Part shown: piece after piece, positions 20,101 to 28,614 of the stretch | Position numbering within the stretch: the first letter of the stretch is position 1 | Layout: each line of letters begins with the position of its first letter | From: Pyxidicoccus xibeiensis | GTDB lineage: Bacteria > Myxococcota > Myxococcia > Myxococcales > Myxococcaceae | Assembly: GCF_024198175.1 (NCBI RefSeq) | Contig: NZ_JAJVKV010000006.1 | Location: 1-64,000, forward strand | DNA length: 64,000 bases | Direction: 5' to 3' | Translations under genes and position numbers: made by a program | Notes under the pieces: generated by a model | Database searches by the model: none | What the model was told of the DNA's origin: nothing | Seen by the model: the letters and a program-made list of their open reading frames with translations, nothing else

Positions 20101-20223
20101 ACGGACCCGTCCACCACCGCGCGCCCCTACTACGACTGGAACACCGACATGACCGGCGCGGTGAACGGCACGGACTCCGCCGACCTCACCGAGCTGCTCA
20201 ACCGCATCGGAGGCCGCCCGTGA
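17173..20223 (+). CDS. Secreted Asp-box (BNR) beta-propeller protein with dockerin-like C-terminus
   Basis: A 1,016-residue secreted protein. The start is TTG at 17173, supported by ACGAGG 6 nt upstream and by the signal peptide it opens (LKRYRW, a hydrophobic stretch, then SGASA). At least six Asp-boxes are visible (TEDGGATW, STDGGASF, STDAGATW, SPDSGNSW, TQDRGATW, TTDGGQTW), the hairpin motif of sialidase/VPS10-type propellers. The catalytic Arg triad of true sialidases was not identified, so enzymatic activity is not claimed. The last 60 residues contain DWNRDQQLDFEDL and DWNTDMTGAVNGTDSADL, two calcium-loop/helix units like type I dockerin modules. It overlaps the next gene (GTGA), so the two are translationally coupled. 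Confidence 0.82.
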   Translation: MLKRYRWLVATSAVAVVSVVAVPSGASAYKRWKARDARTKMANFLHDARAGEHSPEVLSELAASRAEAEPEEGEAEGDDPLRRQIAARMMWGVPTAEVLEHRSRVAHAEAKRWARMLPRPPAAWDWLKAPAATNKAVVSGLSWVNLGPTNANFQYNGTLYNEVDSGRVSGIAVHPADPQVVYLSTSGGGLWKTFNFGVAAPTWHPVSESLGNLAIGALDLDPSHPDTLYVGTGDFVDTPGGHVVKTEDGGATWSAPVRLTGQYPAGSGGRAVKALRIRAVKADPANASIVLAGTDVGLFRSTDGGASFTLVDLPNSAAPQRPENVWNIAHTGAVDGVSRWVISGVYACDAASLPPDPSVGQVANVDCTSGNPGDIWTSTDAGATWSSRRAAGTLPSTAVGRITLAAGTPSGAVPPVTVVYAQLGNQDEYNGPAGAGYWRSPDSGNSWTAINGTLANRTNSSTDCTTVNVNSAQAWYNAALAVDPANNNNVLAGGMLCGLRTTNGLAASPTWENVAHWLPSGGGASVTGGTLDYVHADWQQARIVRTGTGYVAMAGTDGGLYVSTNLFSGTPTQVVWNGQNRGIVTHLSYSVASGDPATGNPYLAYTGLQDNGTRFRDPAAGAASTTFNQVIGGDGFGATAARDTASGSTIYWASVNGSRRFCVPTAANSFCNSGTAWTTRNASTVVGCTGGDAQPFLIRYAAATASPSVNTVLTLTDYGVHRISGTSTTWQAISPCLTGFTRLISTSANHDGVYGVAMSGGRFYVTSNCQGTTTACTWTRSSILGFDVNGNGSITLDEQVSYTTQVAFPPTTPAGRNLGDVYVAASAAPQALDGLTVVPDALGHLFITQDRGATWAPLHGNGTGADLPNVGINAVKYDPSDLTNNTLYVGTELGVYRTTDGGQTWHRFGNGLPLVSVTDMFISRTGAMMRVGTYGRGLWEIYPSATAEKGVSGNGDWNRDQQLDFEDLAAAASRLGTDPSTTARPYYDWNTDMTGAVNGTDSADLTELLNRIGGRP

Positions 20224-23200
20224 GCCGCGCCTCCTCCCCTCCTTCCCTGGAGATGTTCCCCTTGAGCCTGAAGAACCTGGCCCTGCTCGTCTTCACGGGC
20301 GCCCTCATCCTGAGCGGCTGCGGTGGCGGCTCCAAGCCCCCGCAGAACCCGCCGCCCACCCCGGTGGTGAAGAAGCTCGCCTTCGCGCAGGAGCCCGGCT
20401 TGCTGGCGGCCGGCGGCACCTTCTCCCCCACCGTCGCGGTCGCCGCGCTGGACGAGGCCGGCAACCGGGTGACGCAGCCCGTGTCCATCACGGTGGAGCT
20501 GGGCGTCAACATCCCGAATGGCACGCTCTCCGGCACCCGCACCGCCACCACGGTGGATGGCGTGGCGAGCTTCCCCGACCTGTCGCTCGACAAGGTCGGC
20601 TACGGCTTCACGCTGCTCGCCAGGGCGCAGGGCGTGGACTTCGTCACCAGCCGCCCGTTCGACGTGGGGCCGGGGCCGGCGAAGGGCCTGGTCTTCTTCA
20701 ACCAGCCCACCCGCGAGGTCACCCACGAGCGCTTCGTCAGCGTGGTGAACGTGGGAATGGTGGACGCCCACGGCAACTACGTCCTGGACGGCACGGGCGA
20801 AATCACCCTGACCCTCAGCGGCGGCGCCACGCTGGTGGGAGTCACCACCGCCCGGACGGACGCGGGCAACGTCGGCTTCTCGGACCTCTCCGTGCACCAG
20901 GTCGGCACCTTCACCCTCATCGCCTCCAGCCCCTCGCTGGAGAGCGCCACGTCCGCGCCTGTGGAGATCATCCCGGGCCCTCCCAGGTACGCCGTCCTCC
21001 GGAGCCAGCCCGCCACCACCACGGCGGGCGAGCCGCTGGCGAAGGGCCTGGAGGTGGAGGTGCGTGACGAGTACGACAACCTGGTCACCCACTACACCGG
21101 TCCGGTGGTCGCGGAGCTCCTGGACCACCCCGTCGAGGAGACGCTGCGTGGCACCACCCGGGTCAACGCGGTGGCGGGCGTCGCCCGCTTCGATGACCTG
21201 TCGCTGACGAAGGCTGCCCAGGGCCGGCGCCTGCGCTTCTACAGCCCGAACTCCGAAGGTGCCACCTCCCAGCAGTTCGACATCCTGCCCGGGCCGGCCA
21301 GCGTCCTGGCCTTCACCACGCAGCCCTCCAACCTCGTGGCCGGCGCCGCCTTCACCCCCGCGGTGGCGGTGGACCTGCGCGACATCTACGGCAACCTGGC
21401 GACGACCACCGCCGCCGACGTCCAGCTCACCCTGGCCAACAACCCCTCGGGCGGCACACTGTCCGGGACGCTGACGGTGAGCGCTACGGGCGGCGTGGCC
21501 ACCTTCCCGGGCGTGGCCCTGGGGAGGGTGGGCACGGGCTACACCCTCACCGCGAGCGGGGCGGGCCTCAGCGCCACCTCCGCCGCGTTCAACGTAACGG
21601 TGGGCGCCGCCAGCCGGCTCGCCTTCGACGCACAGCCTTCCAGCGTCGCGGCCGGCATCGCCATCGCCCCGGCGGTGACGGTGCGGGTCACCGACTCGCA
21701 GGGCAACACGGTGTCCACCCCCAGCGCGAGCGTCACCGTGGCCTTCGGCAACAACCCGGGCGTGGGCATCCTCAACGGCACCCGGACGGTGACGACGGTG
21801 AACGGCGTGGCCACCTTCTCCACCCTGTCCGTCACCCGGACGGGCGTGGGCTACACGCTGACGGCGGCGGCCACCGGCTTCCCCACCGTCACCAGCGCCG
21901 CGTTCAACGTGACGCCGGGCGCGGCCACCTCGCTGGCGTTCCACCGGAACCCGCCCAACGTGGTGACGGCCGGCGCGGCCATCACCCCGGACGTCCAGGT
22001 GAGCGTGCGCGACGGCTTCAACAACGTGGTGACGACCTCCACGGCATCCATCACGATTTCGATGTCCACCAACCCGGGCGGCTCCACGCTGGGTGGCACC
22101 CGCACTGTCGCGGCGGTGGACGGCGTGGCCAGCTTCCCGGGCCTGACGCTGAACCGGGTGGCCAACAACTACCGGTTCGCGGCGGCGTCGCCTGGCCTGA
22201 CGGGCACCACCTCCGCCCTCTTCAACGTGACGGCGGGCCCCGCCAGCCAGCTGGCCTTCACCGCGCAGCCGGCGAGCGTCGTCTCGGGCGCCACTCTCGC
22301 CACCGTCCGGGTGACGGTGCAGGACGCCCTGGGCAACCCGGCCGCGACGACTGCCTCCACGGTGGCCCTGGCCCTGGGGAACAACCCGGGCAACGCCGCG
22401 CTAGGCGGCACGCTGTCCGCGACGACGGTCAGCGGCGTGGCCACCTTCTCCAACCTCACGCTGGACAAGGTGGGCACGGGCTACACGCTGGTGGCGTCCT
22501 CCGGCACCCTGCCCACGACCACCTCCACCGGCTTCAACGTGACGGCGGGCGCGGCCGCGCGGCTCGCCTTCACGGTGCAGCCAGGTGACACGCCCGCGGG
22601 CGTGGCCTTCAACCCGGCCGTGCAGGTGAGCGTGCAGGATGCGAATGGCAACCCGGTGACCTCCACCGCGAGCATCACCCTGGGCCTGGGCAACAACCCG
22701 GGCGGCGGCACGCTGGCGGGCACCACCGTCCTCGGCGCGACGGGCGGCGTGGCCACCTTCCCGGGCGTGTCCCTGGCGAGGGCCGGCACGGGCTACACCC
22801 TCACCGCCACCGCCACGGGGCTGGCCACCGCCACCAGCACGGCCTTCGCCGTCGCGCCGGGCGCGGGGACCCGGCTGGTCTTCACCGTCCAGCCCACGCG
22901 CGTCTTCGTCGGACAGGCCGTGAGCCCGGCGGTGCGGGTGGCGGTGCAGGACGCCTTCGGCAACGTCGCCACGGGCGCCTCGGACAGCATCACCGTGGCC
23001 CTGGGCAACAACCCCTCCAACGCCACGCTGGCGGGCACCCTCACCGCTCCGGCCTCCAGCGGCGTGGCGGCCTTCACGGACCTCGCGGTAGACGCGCAAG
23101 GCACGGGCTACACGCTCATCGCGAGCACGGAGGGCCTCACGGGCGCCACCAGCGCGGCTTTCGACGCGGTGGTCGCCGGCACCCGGCTCGTCTACACGGC

Positions 23201-23684
23201 GCCGGCCGCGAGCAGGCGCATTGCCCTGGTGCGCAACCCGGCCTCCACCGACACCTCTGTGGTGCTGGACCTGGTGGCCCAGGAGGCGCTCACGGGCTAC
23301 TCGGTGGGCATGAACCTGCCGCTGGACGCGAGCCTCGTGCAGGCCGGGGCCAACGTCATGGTGCCGGGCACGGCGCTGCCCGCGGGCACGGCCCCCACCG
23401 CTGCCTTTGGCCGGCTGCCGTCGAGCGGTCCGCTGGCGGGCGTGCTCTCCAGCGGCCAGAGCCAGAAGGCGGCGGGCCCGGGCGCGGTGGCGGACGACTC
23501 GGCCATTCCGGCGGGCGCGGTCCTCTACACGGTGCAGCTGGAGCTGCGGCCCGGCGCCACGTCCGGCGTGGTGTTCGACGGCGCCGCGCTGGGGCCGAAG
23601 TTCAAGGCGCTGCTGCGCGACAAGCTCGGCACCGACGTGGTGGATGGCAGCGGGTTCGCCATCGGCCGGCTCGCGGTCGAGTAG
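20220..23684 (+). CDS. Lipoprotein with nine Ig-like repeats and cohesin-like C-terminus
   Basis: A 1,154-residue predicted lipoprotein (LILSGCGGG lipobox). The GTG at 20220 overlaps the preceding TGA and has GGAGG 6-7 nt upstream; the internal ATG at 20253 has no usable site. After a Pro-rich linker come nine repeats of about 97-100 residues. Each opens with a form of LAFxxQPxxVxAG, carries VxVxDxxGN, then GTLxGTxTV, GVATFxxLxL and GTGYTLxA. This is a bacterial Ig-like adhesin stalk. The final 165 residues (about 990-1154) differ: VVLDLVAQEALTGYSVGMNL followed by a long loop and VLYTVQLELRPGA resembles the beta-sandwich of cohesins, which bind dockerins. The gene just upstream encodes a dockerin-like tail, so a partner relationship is inferred. 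Confidence 0.8.
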   Translation: MSRASSPPSLEMFPLSLKNLALLVFTGALILSGCGGGSKPPQNPPPTPVVKKLAFAQEPGLLAAGGTFSPTVAVAALDEAGNRVTQPVSITVELGVNIPNGTLSGTRTATTVDGVASFPDLSLDKVGYGFTLLARAQGVDFVTSRPFDVGPGPAKGLVFFNQPTREVTHERFVSVVNVGMVDAHGNYVLDGTGEITLTLSGGATLVGVTTARTDAGNVGFSDLSVHQVGTFTLIASSPSLESATSAPVEIIPGPPRYAVLRSQPATTTAGEPLAKGLEVEVRDEYDNLVTHYTGPVVAELLDHPVEETLRGTTRVNAVAGVARFDDLSLTKAAQGRRLRFYSPNSEGATSQQFDILPGPASVLAFTTQPSNLVAGAAFTPAVAVDLRDIYGNLATTTAADVQLTLANNPSGGTLSGTLTVSATGGVATFPGVALGRVGTGYTLTASGAGLSATSAAFNVTVGAASRLAFDAQPSSVAAGIAIAPAVTVRVTDSQGNTVSTPSASVTVAFGNNPGVGILNGTRTVTTVNGVATFSTLSVTRTGVGYTLTAAATGFPTVTSAAFNVTPGAATSLAFHRNPPNVVTAGAAITPDVQVSVRDGFNNVVTTSTASITISMSTNPGGSTLGGTRTVAAVDGVASFPGLTLNRVANNYRFAAASPGLTGTTSALFNVTAGPASQLAFTAQPASVVSGATLATVRVTVQDALGNPAATTASTVALALGNNPGNAALGGTLSATTVSGVATFSNLTLDKVGTGYTLVASSGTLPTTTSTGFNVTAGAAARLAFTVQPGDTPAGVAFNPAVQVSVQDANGNPVTSTASITLGLGNNPGGGTLAGTTVLGATGGVATFPGVSLARAGTGYTLTATATGLATATSTAFAVAPGAGTRLVFTVQPTRVFVGQAVSPAVRVAVQDAFGNVATGASDSITVALGNNPSNATLAGTLTAPASSGVAAFTDLAVDAQGTGYTLIASTEGLTGATSAAFDAVVAGTRLVYTAPAASRRIALVRNPASTDTSVVLDLVAQEALTGYSVGMNLPLDASLVQAGANVMVPGTALPAGTAPTAAFGRLPSSGPLAGVLSSGQSQKAAGPGAVADDSAIPAGAVLYTVQLELRPGATSGVVFDGAALGPKFKALLRDKLGTDVVDGSGFAIGRLAVE
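20370..23170 (+). repeat. Nine tandem ~300-bp Ig-like coding repeats
   Basis: The repeats lie inside the lipoprotein gene and are visible in the protein by the recurring LAF/LVF..QP openings and GTGYTL endings. DNA-level similarity is strongest between repeats 4 and 9 (about 21300-23170). Repeats 1-3 are more diverged, which suggests recent expansion of the distal part. Confidence 0.75.
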
Positions 23685-23699
23685 CACGGCCTGAAAATA

Positions 23700-23730
23700 C
23701 GCCCGCGTCAGGCTCCACCTGGCGCGGGCG
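23700..23730 (+). terminator. Strong 13-bp hairpin terminator
   Basis: The 13-base arms 23700-23712 and 23718-23730 pair completely, with one G-T wobble, around a CTCCA loop. The hairpin starts 15 bp past the stop codon of the cohesin-like lipoprotein gene. It is the most stable terminator-like structure noted outside the borosin-like operon. No T-run follows. Confidence 0.65.
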
Positions 23731-23869
23731 TCAGGCTCCTGAAGAGGACGAGAGTTCCCGAGAGGCCTCGAGGTGGCGCAACGCTCGCGCCCGCTTCGGC
23801 CGTGTCAGGTCCCGTGCATGGCGGCGTCGGATGAGTCCGCCGTCGCCACCCCTGATGAAAGGCTCGTGG

Positions 23870-24760
23870 ATGTCTCCTTCCCGGAACCCGCGTCGCACTC
23901 ACGCCATCCTCTTCGGTCGCAACCCGCACCAGTCCGACACGTTCGACGTCGAGGCCGACGCAGCCGAGGCGCTCGGAGTCGACACGTACCAGGTCGACCT
24001 GTGGACGCTGCTCAACGGCAACGCGGCGCGGGCCCTGGCCGCCGTGCCCGACCGGGGCGAGCTCCGGCTGCTCTACCGCGGCTGGATGCTCACGGAGGAG
24101 GAGTACGGCGCGCTGGACGAGGCCGTCTCCGAGCTGGGGCACCAGCTGATGACGACACCGGAGCAGTACGCGGCGGCGCACTACCTCCCCAACTGGTACC
24201 CGCGCCTCGCCGCGTACACCGCGCGCTCCGTGTGGACGGAAGGGCCGGACGCGAAGGAGGCCTGGCATGCGGCCAGGGCGGCGCTCGGCCCCTCGCCGTG
24301 GATTGTGAAGGACCACGTGAAGTCGGCCAAGGAGCGCTGGGAGGAGGCCTGCTTCGTGCCGGCCGGCGCGACGCTCGACGACTTCGAGCGGACCTGCGCC
24401 AACCTGCTGGAGGCGCGCGGCGACCGCTTCGAGCGCGGCTTCGTGGTCCGCCGGTTCCTGCCGCTCAAGGCGTATGGGCGGACGCCGTCGGGGCCGGCCC
24501 ACCTGGAGTATCGCCTCTTCTTCGGGCACGGCCGCCTGCTTGCCGCAGAGCCGTACCATGAGTTCGACGTGGAGGTGCCGGACTTCACCGCTTTCGAGGC
24601 GCTGGGCCGTCGCATCGACTCGGGGTTCTTCACCCTGGACGTCGCGATGCTGGAGGACGGCGGCTGGGCCGTGGTGGAGGTGAACGATGGCGGCGTGTCC
24701 GGCCTGCCTGCCAGCCTGGACCCTCGCGACCTCTTCGCCGCGCTCCTGCGGCTCCGGTAG
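23870..24760 (+). CDS. ATP-grasp domain protein
   Basis: A 296-residue protein resembling the R2K-type ATP-grasp group. Recognisable elements are WIVKDHVKSAK (nucleotide-binding Lys region), RGFVVRRFLPL, EYRLFFGHGRLL and the metal-binding end WAVVEVNDGGVSGLP. Such enzymes use ATP to activate a carboxylate and join it to an amine or similar nucleophile; the substrate cannot be inferred, and no partner biosynthetic gene is adjacent. In-frame ATGs at 23831 and 23855 are possible, but 23870 has an AAAGG at fair spacing and starts directly at the conserved region. Single-gene unit between two terminators or gaps. Confidence 0.7.
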   Translation: MSPSRNPRRTHAILFGRNPHQSDTFDVEADAAEALGVDTYQVDLWTLLNGNAARALAAVPDRGELRLLYRGWMLTEEEYGALDEAVSELGHQLMTTPEQYAAAHYLPNWYPRLAAYTARSVWTEGPDAKEAWHAARAALGPSPWIVKDHVKSAKERWEEACFVPAGATLDDFERTCANLLEARGDRFERGFVVRRFLPLKAYGRTPSGPAHLEYRLFFGHGRLLAAEPYHEFDVEVPDFTAFEALGRRIDSGFFTLDVAMLEDGGWAVVEVNDGGVSGLPASLDPRDLFAALLRLR

Positions 24761-24843
24761 GTCCGGGCCGCCCCAGGCGCTCCGAGAGGAGCCGGTTGGT
24801 ACGCTTCTCCGGCGCAGACGCACTGCGCCGAAGAAGGAATGAC

Positions 24844-25596
24844 ATGTCGAAGCGATTGCTGAACAAGGTAGCGGTCATCACGGGTGGCAACAGCGGTATC
24901 GGGCTGGCGACGGCCCAGCTGTTCGTGGAGCAGGGCGCGAAGGTGGTCATCTTCGGGCGGGACGCGGCGACGCTGCGCACGGCGGGCGAGCACCTCGGCG
25001 CGGCGGCGCTGACCGTCCAGGGCGACGTCACCCGGATGGAAGACCTGGACCGGCTCTACGCGCGGACCGCGGAGACCTTCGGCAAGGTGGACGTGGTGTT
25101 CGCGAACGCGGGCGTGGCCCGGCTGAGGACGCTCGAGAACTCGGACGAGGCGTTCTTCGACGAGGTGATGGCCATCAACCTCAAGGGGACCTTCTTCACG
25201 GTGAAGAAGGCGCTGCCCCACCTCAACTCGAAGGCGTCCATCATCCTCAACACCTCGGTTGTGAACTCGCTCGGCATGCCGATGACGAGCGTGTACGCGG
25301 CCACCAAGGCCGCGGTGCGCTCGCTCGCGCGCAGCCTCTCCGCCGAGCTGGTGGACCGGGGCATCCGCGTCAACGCACTGAGCCCGGGCGGCATCCAGAC
25401 GCCCATCGCCATGAAGATGGACAACACGCGCGAGGAGCTGATGGCCTATGGCCAACGGTTCATGGCGCGACTGCCCATGAAGCGGATGGGCGGAGCAGAA
25501 GAAGTGGCCCGCGCCGCACTGTTCCTCGCCTCGGAGGACTCGTCCTACGTCCTGGGCTCCGAGCTGGCGGTGGACGGCGGCATCACCCAGCTCTGA
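24844..25596 (+). CDS. Short-chain dehydrogenase/reductase
   Basis: A 250-residue classical SDR with Rossmann fold. The cofactor loop is TGGNSGIG, NAG follows the fourth strand, and the catalytic Ser-Tyr-Lys is seen as NTSVVNS with Y151-A-A-T-K155. GRDAATL after the second strand favours NADP. It ends with the usual LGSELAVDGG. AAGGAA precedes the ATG at 24844; the 16 extra residues of the longer frame look non-coding. The substrate is not predictable. No tightly linked partner. Confidence 0.9.
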   Translation: MSKRLLNKVAVITGGNSGIGLATAQLFVEQGAKVVIFGRDAATLRTAGEHLGAAALTVQGDVTRMEDLDRLYARTAETFGKVDVVFANAGVARLRTLENSDEAFFDEVMAINLKGTFFTVKKALPHLNSKASIILNTSVVNSLGMPMTSVYAATKAAVRSLARSLSAELVDRGIRVNALSPGGIQTPIAMKMDNTREELMAYGQRFMARLPMKRMGGAEEVARAALFLASEDSSYVLGSELAVDGGITQL

Positions 25597-25646
25597 CGGA
25601 ATCCACGAAGCCATCCAACGCAGCGCGTATCTGAGAGACACACAAG

Positions 25647-25988
25647 ATGGTGGAATGTGACCGCCACGGGCTCAGCTTTGGAAGCCGCTGTTGCGACCAT
25701 GTTGCAACGGCTATCGACCACGCTCTGTCTCTAGCCGCGAAAGTATTCGAGGACGGGATGACAGATGTCCATCATCTATGCCCCAGGTGTGTCGAGCCGG
25801 TCGAAACATGGCTTTCTGAGTATCGACGAGGGGCCACACCAACGCTTGAGCCGGAGTACTCCACGACTGGCAGATGCTTTGACTGCATGTGTGAGTGGTA
25901 TGAGGCTACCGGCTTAGGTGATCTCATCATTGTAGTGAAAGGTGCACGCGAAGACCGCCTGAAGATCGAGCAAGAGCGCGGCGCTTGA
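25647..25988 (+). CDS. Small Cys/His-rich protein of unknown function
   Basis: A 113-residue protein that I do not recognise. Its cysteines fall in groups that could bind zinc: C4, CC at 15-16 with H18, CPRC at 45-48, and CFDCMC at 77-82. It has no signal peptide or membrane segment. Base composition is clearly less GC-rich than the flanking SDR and helicase genes, suggesting acquisition. The start is an ATG with only a weak purine-rich leader. It may be a small immunity-like or regulatory protein, but nothing adjacent supports a specific role. Confidence 0.6.
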   Translation: MVECDRHGLSFGSRCCDHVATAIDHALSLAAKVFEDGMTDVHHLCPRCVEPVETWLSEYRRGATPTLEPEYSTTGRCFDCMCEWYEATGLGDLIIVVKGAREDRLKIEQERGA

Positions 25989-26025
25989 GCTGAAGTTCAC
26001 GGTGTCCCCCCGGCATCGTGCTGAC

Positions 26026-28599
26026 TTAGCGCCGGCCTCCATGGCCCCTGTCGCCCGCCTGCTCGAGCTCGTCGGGGGTCCATGGCAGTTCCAGCGCATC
26101 CTGCAGCTCGTAGAGGCTGTCAGCGCGGACGAAGCCGCGCCGGCCCCGGCTCACCCGGAAGCGCACCGGCCGGTCCAGCTCGGGAAGCTCCTCCTCCACG
26201 AGCGTGCGCGCCAGCTTCTCCGGCAGGTGGAGCCACACGAAGCCGTGCGGCTCCCCTTCCGGGTCCTCCTCCACGTCGTAGAACAGGCCCACGTCCTGCT
26301 CCCGCACGCTCACCGTGTCGGGCAGGGACAGGTACGGCTCGCGCACCTCGGGCGGCACCAGCGCCTCCAGGTCCAGCTCCAGCGGACGAGCCTGGAAGTC
26401 CTCCATCGACGACACGCCTTCCAGCGCGGCCTCATAGCGCGCGGTCAGCTCGGGCACCGTGAGCGCGGGCGTGCGGCCGCCGGAGCGGCGCCACACCTCG
26501 CGCACCTCGTCGACGAGCGGCTGGTTCCGGCGCACGGCCGGATGGTGCGCCTCCCCGCGCGCCAGGGCCTCCGCCAGAGCGTGCCGCGCGCGTCCGGCCA
26601 GCTCGGGCCCCCAGGCGTCGAGCACCTGCGCCTCGCGCTCCGGCTCGAAGCCGGAGTGCTCCAGGCGCCACTGAAGTACGAGTGAGCGCTGGAACGTGTC
26701 GTACGCGACCTCCGGGCCGCTCCGGCGCGCGTACTTCCGCAGCAGGTCGGCCGGCACCTGCGTGCCCTCGATGGAGGCGTGGATGGCGCCGGAGCGGTCG
26801 GCGAAGTAGCGAAGCGTCCCCGCCACCGCGCCCCAGCTGCCGCACACGCTCGTCTTCGCGACCTTCGCCGGCTCGCCGTCCGCCGTCAGCTCGTCCACCA
26901 CCAGGTCGAAGGGCATGAAGCACGCGAGCAGGTCCGCGAAGCGCCGGTGCACCCCCTCGTCGGCGGGCGGCAGCTGCTCGGGCAGGTCCTTCCCCACGCT
27001 GCGGTAGACGCTCGCCATGGCCAGCGCCGCGTCCTCCACCGCCTTGACCAGCACCCCGCGCCGGTCGGCCCAGCGCCCCAGCGCCTCCGTGTCGAACAGG
27101 TGGCGAGGCAGCCCGTACACCTCTCCCACGAAGCCCGCCTCCCGGTATGCCTCGGCATACAGGCTGTAGGCGGTGAGGTGGTCACTCCCGGGGACGAGCA
27201 CGCCCTCCAGGTCGCGCTCGTCGCGCGTCATGCGGTGCAGCGACTCGATGGCGCTGCACACGGCGAGGAAGGGCAGCAGCGCGTCCTCCGCGTTGACGAT
27301 GAGCTCCGCCCACTCGCGCTCCACCGGCAGCGCTTCCACCGCCCGGCCGTACGCGGTGAGCCTTCCTTCCGCGTCCACGAGGTTGCGCGTCCGCAGCCGG
27401 TGGAGCACCTGCGCATAGGCAGCGCGGTCCAGCGGCACCGGCAGGTCCAGCGCGTCGGCCCGCACGCCCAGGGCGGCGGCGGTGAGCGCGACGCGCTCCG
27501 TGTCGCCCGCGAGCTGGAACTCTGGCGCCGTGGGCCGGAGGGCCGCGAAGTCGACGACCCGGTCGCTCAGGATGAAGACGCGTCCTCCTTCCACGCGGCC
27601 GTGGACGCGCCCGGCCATCTGGAGGAGCTCGTTGTTCCCCAGGTGGAGGCGCGTGAGCACGTTGCGCCCGCCCTCGATGAGGTTGGCGAAGCGCGTGTCG
27701 TCGATGACCACCGTGTCCAGCCCGGGCACGTTGAGGGCGCTCTGCCCCGCCGCCGTCATCGCCAGGAGGTACGGCCGGGGCTCCGTGCCCTCGAGGAAGG
27801 GCCGGATGACCCGGATGGGCTGTCCGCCGTGGTAGTGCACCGCGTGGATGCGCGGCCAGTGGGTGCGCACGTGCAGCGCGGCCTGCTCGACGGCCGCGCG
27901 CGTGGGGAGGAACAGGCCCACGCCGCGGCGGCCAGCCTGGACGTCGGTGAGGAACGTGTCATCGAGGAACGCGAGCGGCGCCCGCCGGTCGACGACGACG
28001 GTGGCCGCGCGGGCCGGGTCGAAGGCGGTGACCTCCAGCACGTCGGCGCTGTCCAGGTAGCGCACGTAGAAGGAGGGGTCCACGGTGGCCGACAGCCAGA
28101 TGAACCGGCAGCCCACGCGCTTGCCGAGCGCGAGGCACAGCTCCAGCTCCGCCGACGTCTGGTGGATTTCGTCGATGACGAGCGTGTCGTGCGGCCGGAT
28201 GTCCCCGTGCTGGAACCAGCGCCGGGCAATGCCTGTCGTGACGATGATGACGTCACAGGCGGCCGCCTCGGGCGTCGCCTCGCGCTCGCGGTTCACCACG
28301 CCCACCCGGAGCGGCGCGCCTCCCGTGCCAACCACCTCCTCCGCGATGGGCCGGATGGCGAGCGTCTTCCCCGTCCCGGTGCCGGCGACGATGCCGAAGC
28401 CCTTCCCAGACCGGGCCAGCTCCCGCAGGCGGGCGCCGTGGTGCCGTTCCAGCCAGGTGTCCAGGTGGACGCCCATGGCCAGCTCGATGGTCTCGCACGC
28501 CGCGCGCGTGGGGGCGATGACGATGACACGTCCACCCGGCGGCACTGCGGCCTCGGGGGGAAGGGAGCGGTCGAGAGGGGTACGCACGTCCGTAATCAC
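26026..28599 (-). CDS. DEAH-type (DEIH) superfamily 2 helicase
   Basis: An 857-residue ATP-dependent helicase. Walker A is GTGTGKT, the Walker B box is DEIH, motif III is SAT (FIWLSATVDPSF), and a QMAGRVHGRVEGG-type motif VI closes the second RecA domain. The long helical C-terminal half is specific to this group and resembles the HrpB/DEAH RNA helicase layout, so an RNA substrate is more likely than DNA, though this is not proven. The start is GTG at 28599 with no clear Shine-Dalgarno. The upstream gap (28600-28804) contains an imperfect tandem repeat. Confidence 0.8.
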   Translation of the reverse strand: MITDVRTPLDRSLPPEAAVPPGGRVIVIAPTRAACETIELAMGVHLDTWLERHHGARLRELARSGKGFGIVAGTGTGKTLAIRPIAEEVVGTGGAPLRVGVVNREREATPEAAACDVIIVTTGIARRWFQHGDIRPHDTLVIDEIHQTSAELELCLALGKRVGCRFIWLSATVDPSFYVRYLDSADVLEVTAFDPARAATVVVDRRAPLAFLDDTFLTDVQAGRRGVGLFLPTRAAVEQAALHVRTHWPRIHAVHYHGGQPIRVIRPFLEGTEPRPYLLAMTAAGQSALNVPGLDTVVIDDTRFANLIEGGRNVLTRLHLGNNELLQMAGRVHGRVEGGRVFILSDRVVDFAALRPTAPEFQLAGDTERVALTAAALGVRADALDLPVPLDRAAYAQVLHRLRTRNLVDAEGRLTAYGRAVEALPVEREWAELIVNAEDALLPFLAVCSAIESLHRMTRDERDLEGVLVPGSDHLTAYSLYAEAYREAGFVGEVYGLPRHLFDTEALGRWADRRGVLVKAVEDAALAMASVYRSVGKDLPEQLPPADEGVHRRFADLLACFMPFDLVVDELTADGEPAKVAKTSVCGSWGAVAGTLRYFADRSGAIHASIEGTQVPADLLRKYARRSGPEVAYDTFQRSLVLQWRLEHSGFEPEREAQVLDAWGPELAGRARHALAEALARGEAHHPAVRRNQPLVDEVREVWRRSGGRTPALTVPELTARYEAALEGVSSMEDFQARPLELDLEALVPPEVREPYLSLPDTVSVREQDVGLFYDVEEDPEGEPHGFVWLHLPEKLARTLVEEELPELDRPVRFRVSRGRRGFVRADSLYELQDALELPWTPDELEQAGDRGHGGRR

Positions 28600-28614
28600 G
28601 CACGGAGGGCGCTC

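Noticed and set aside
20370..23170. CRISPR-like or transposon repeats
   Set aside because: The regular ~300-bp period is in frame and encodes Ig-like domains; there are no spacers or short palindromic repeats.
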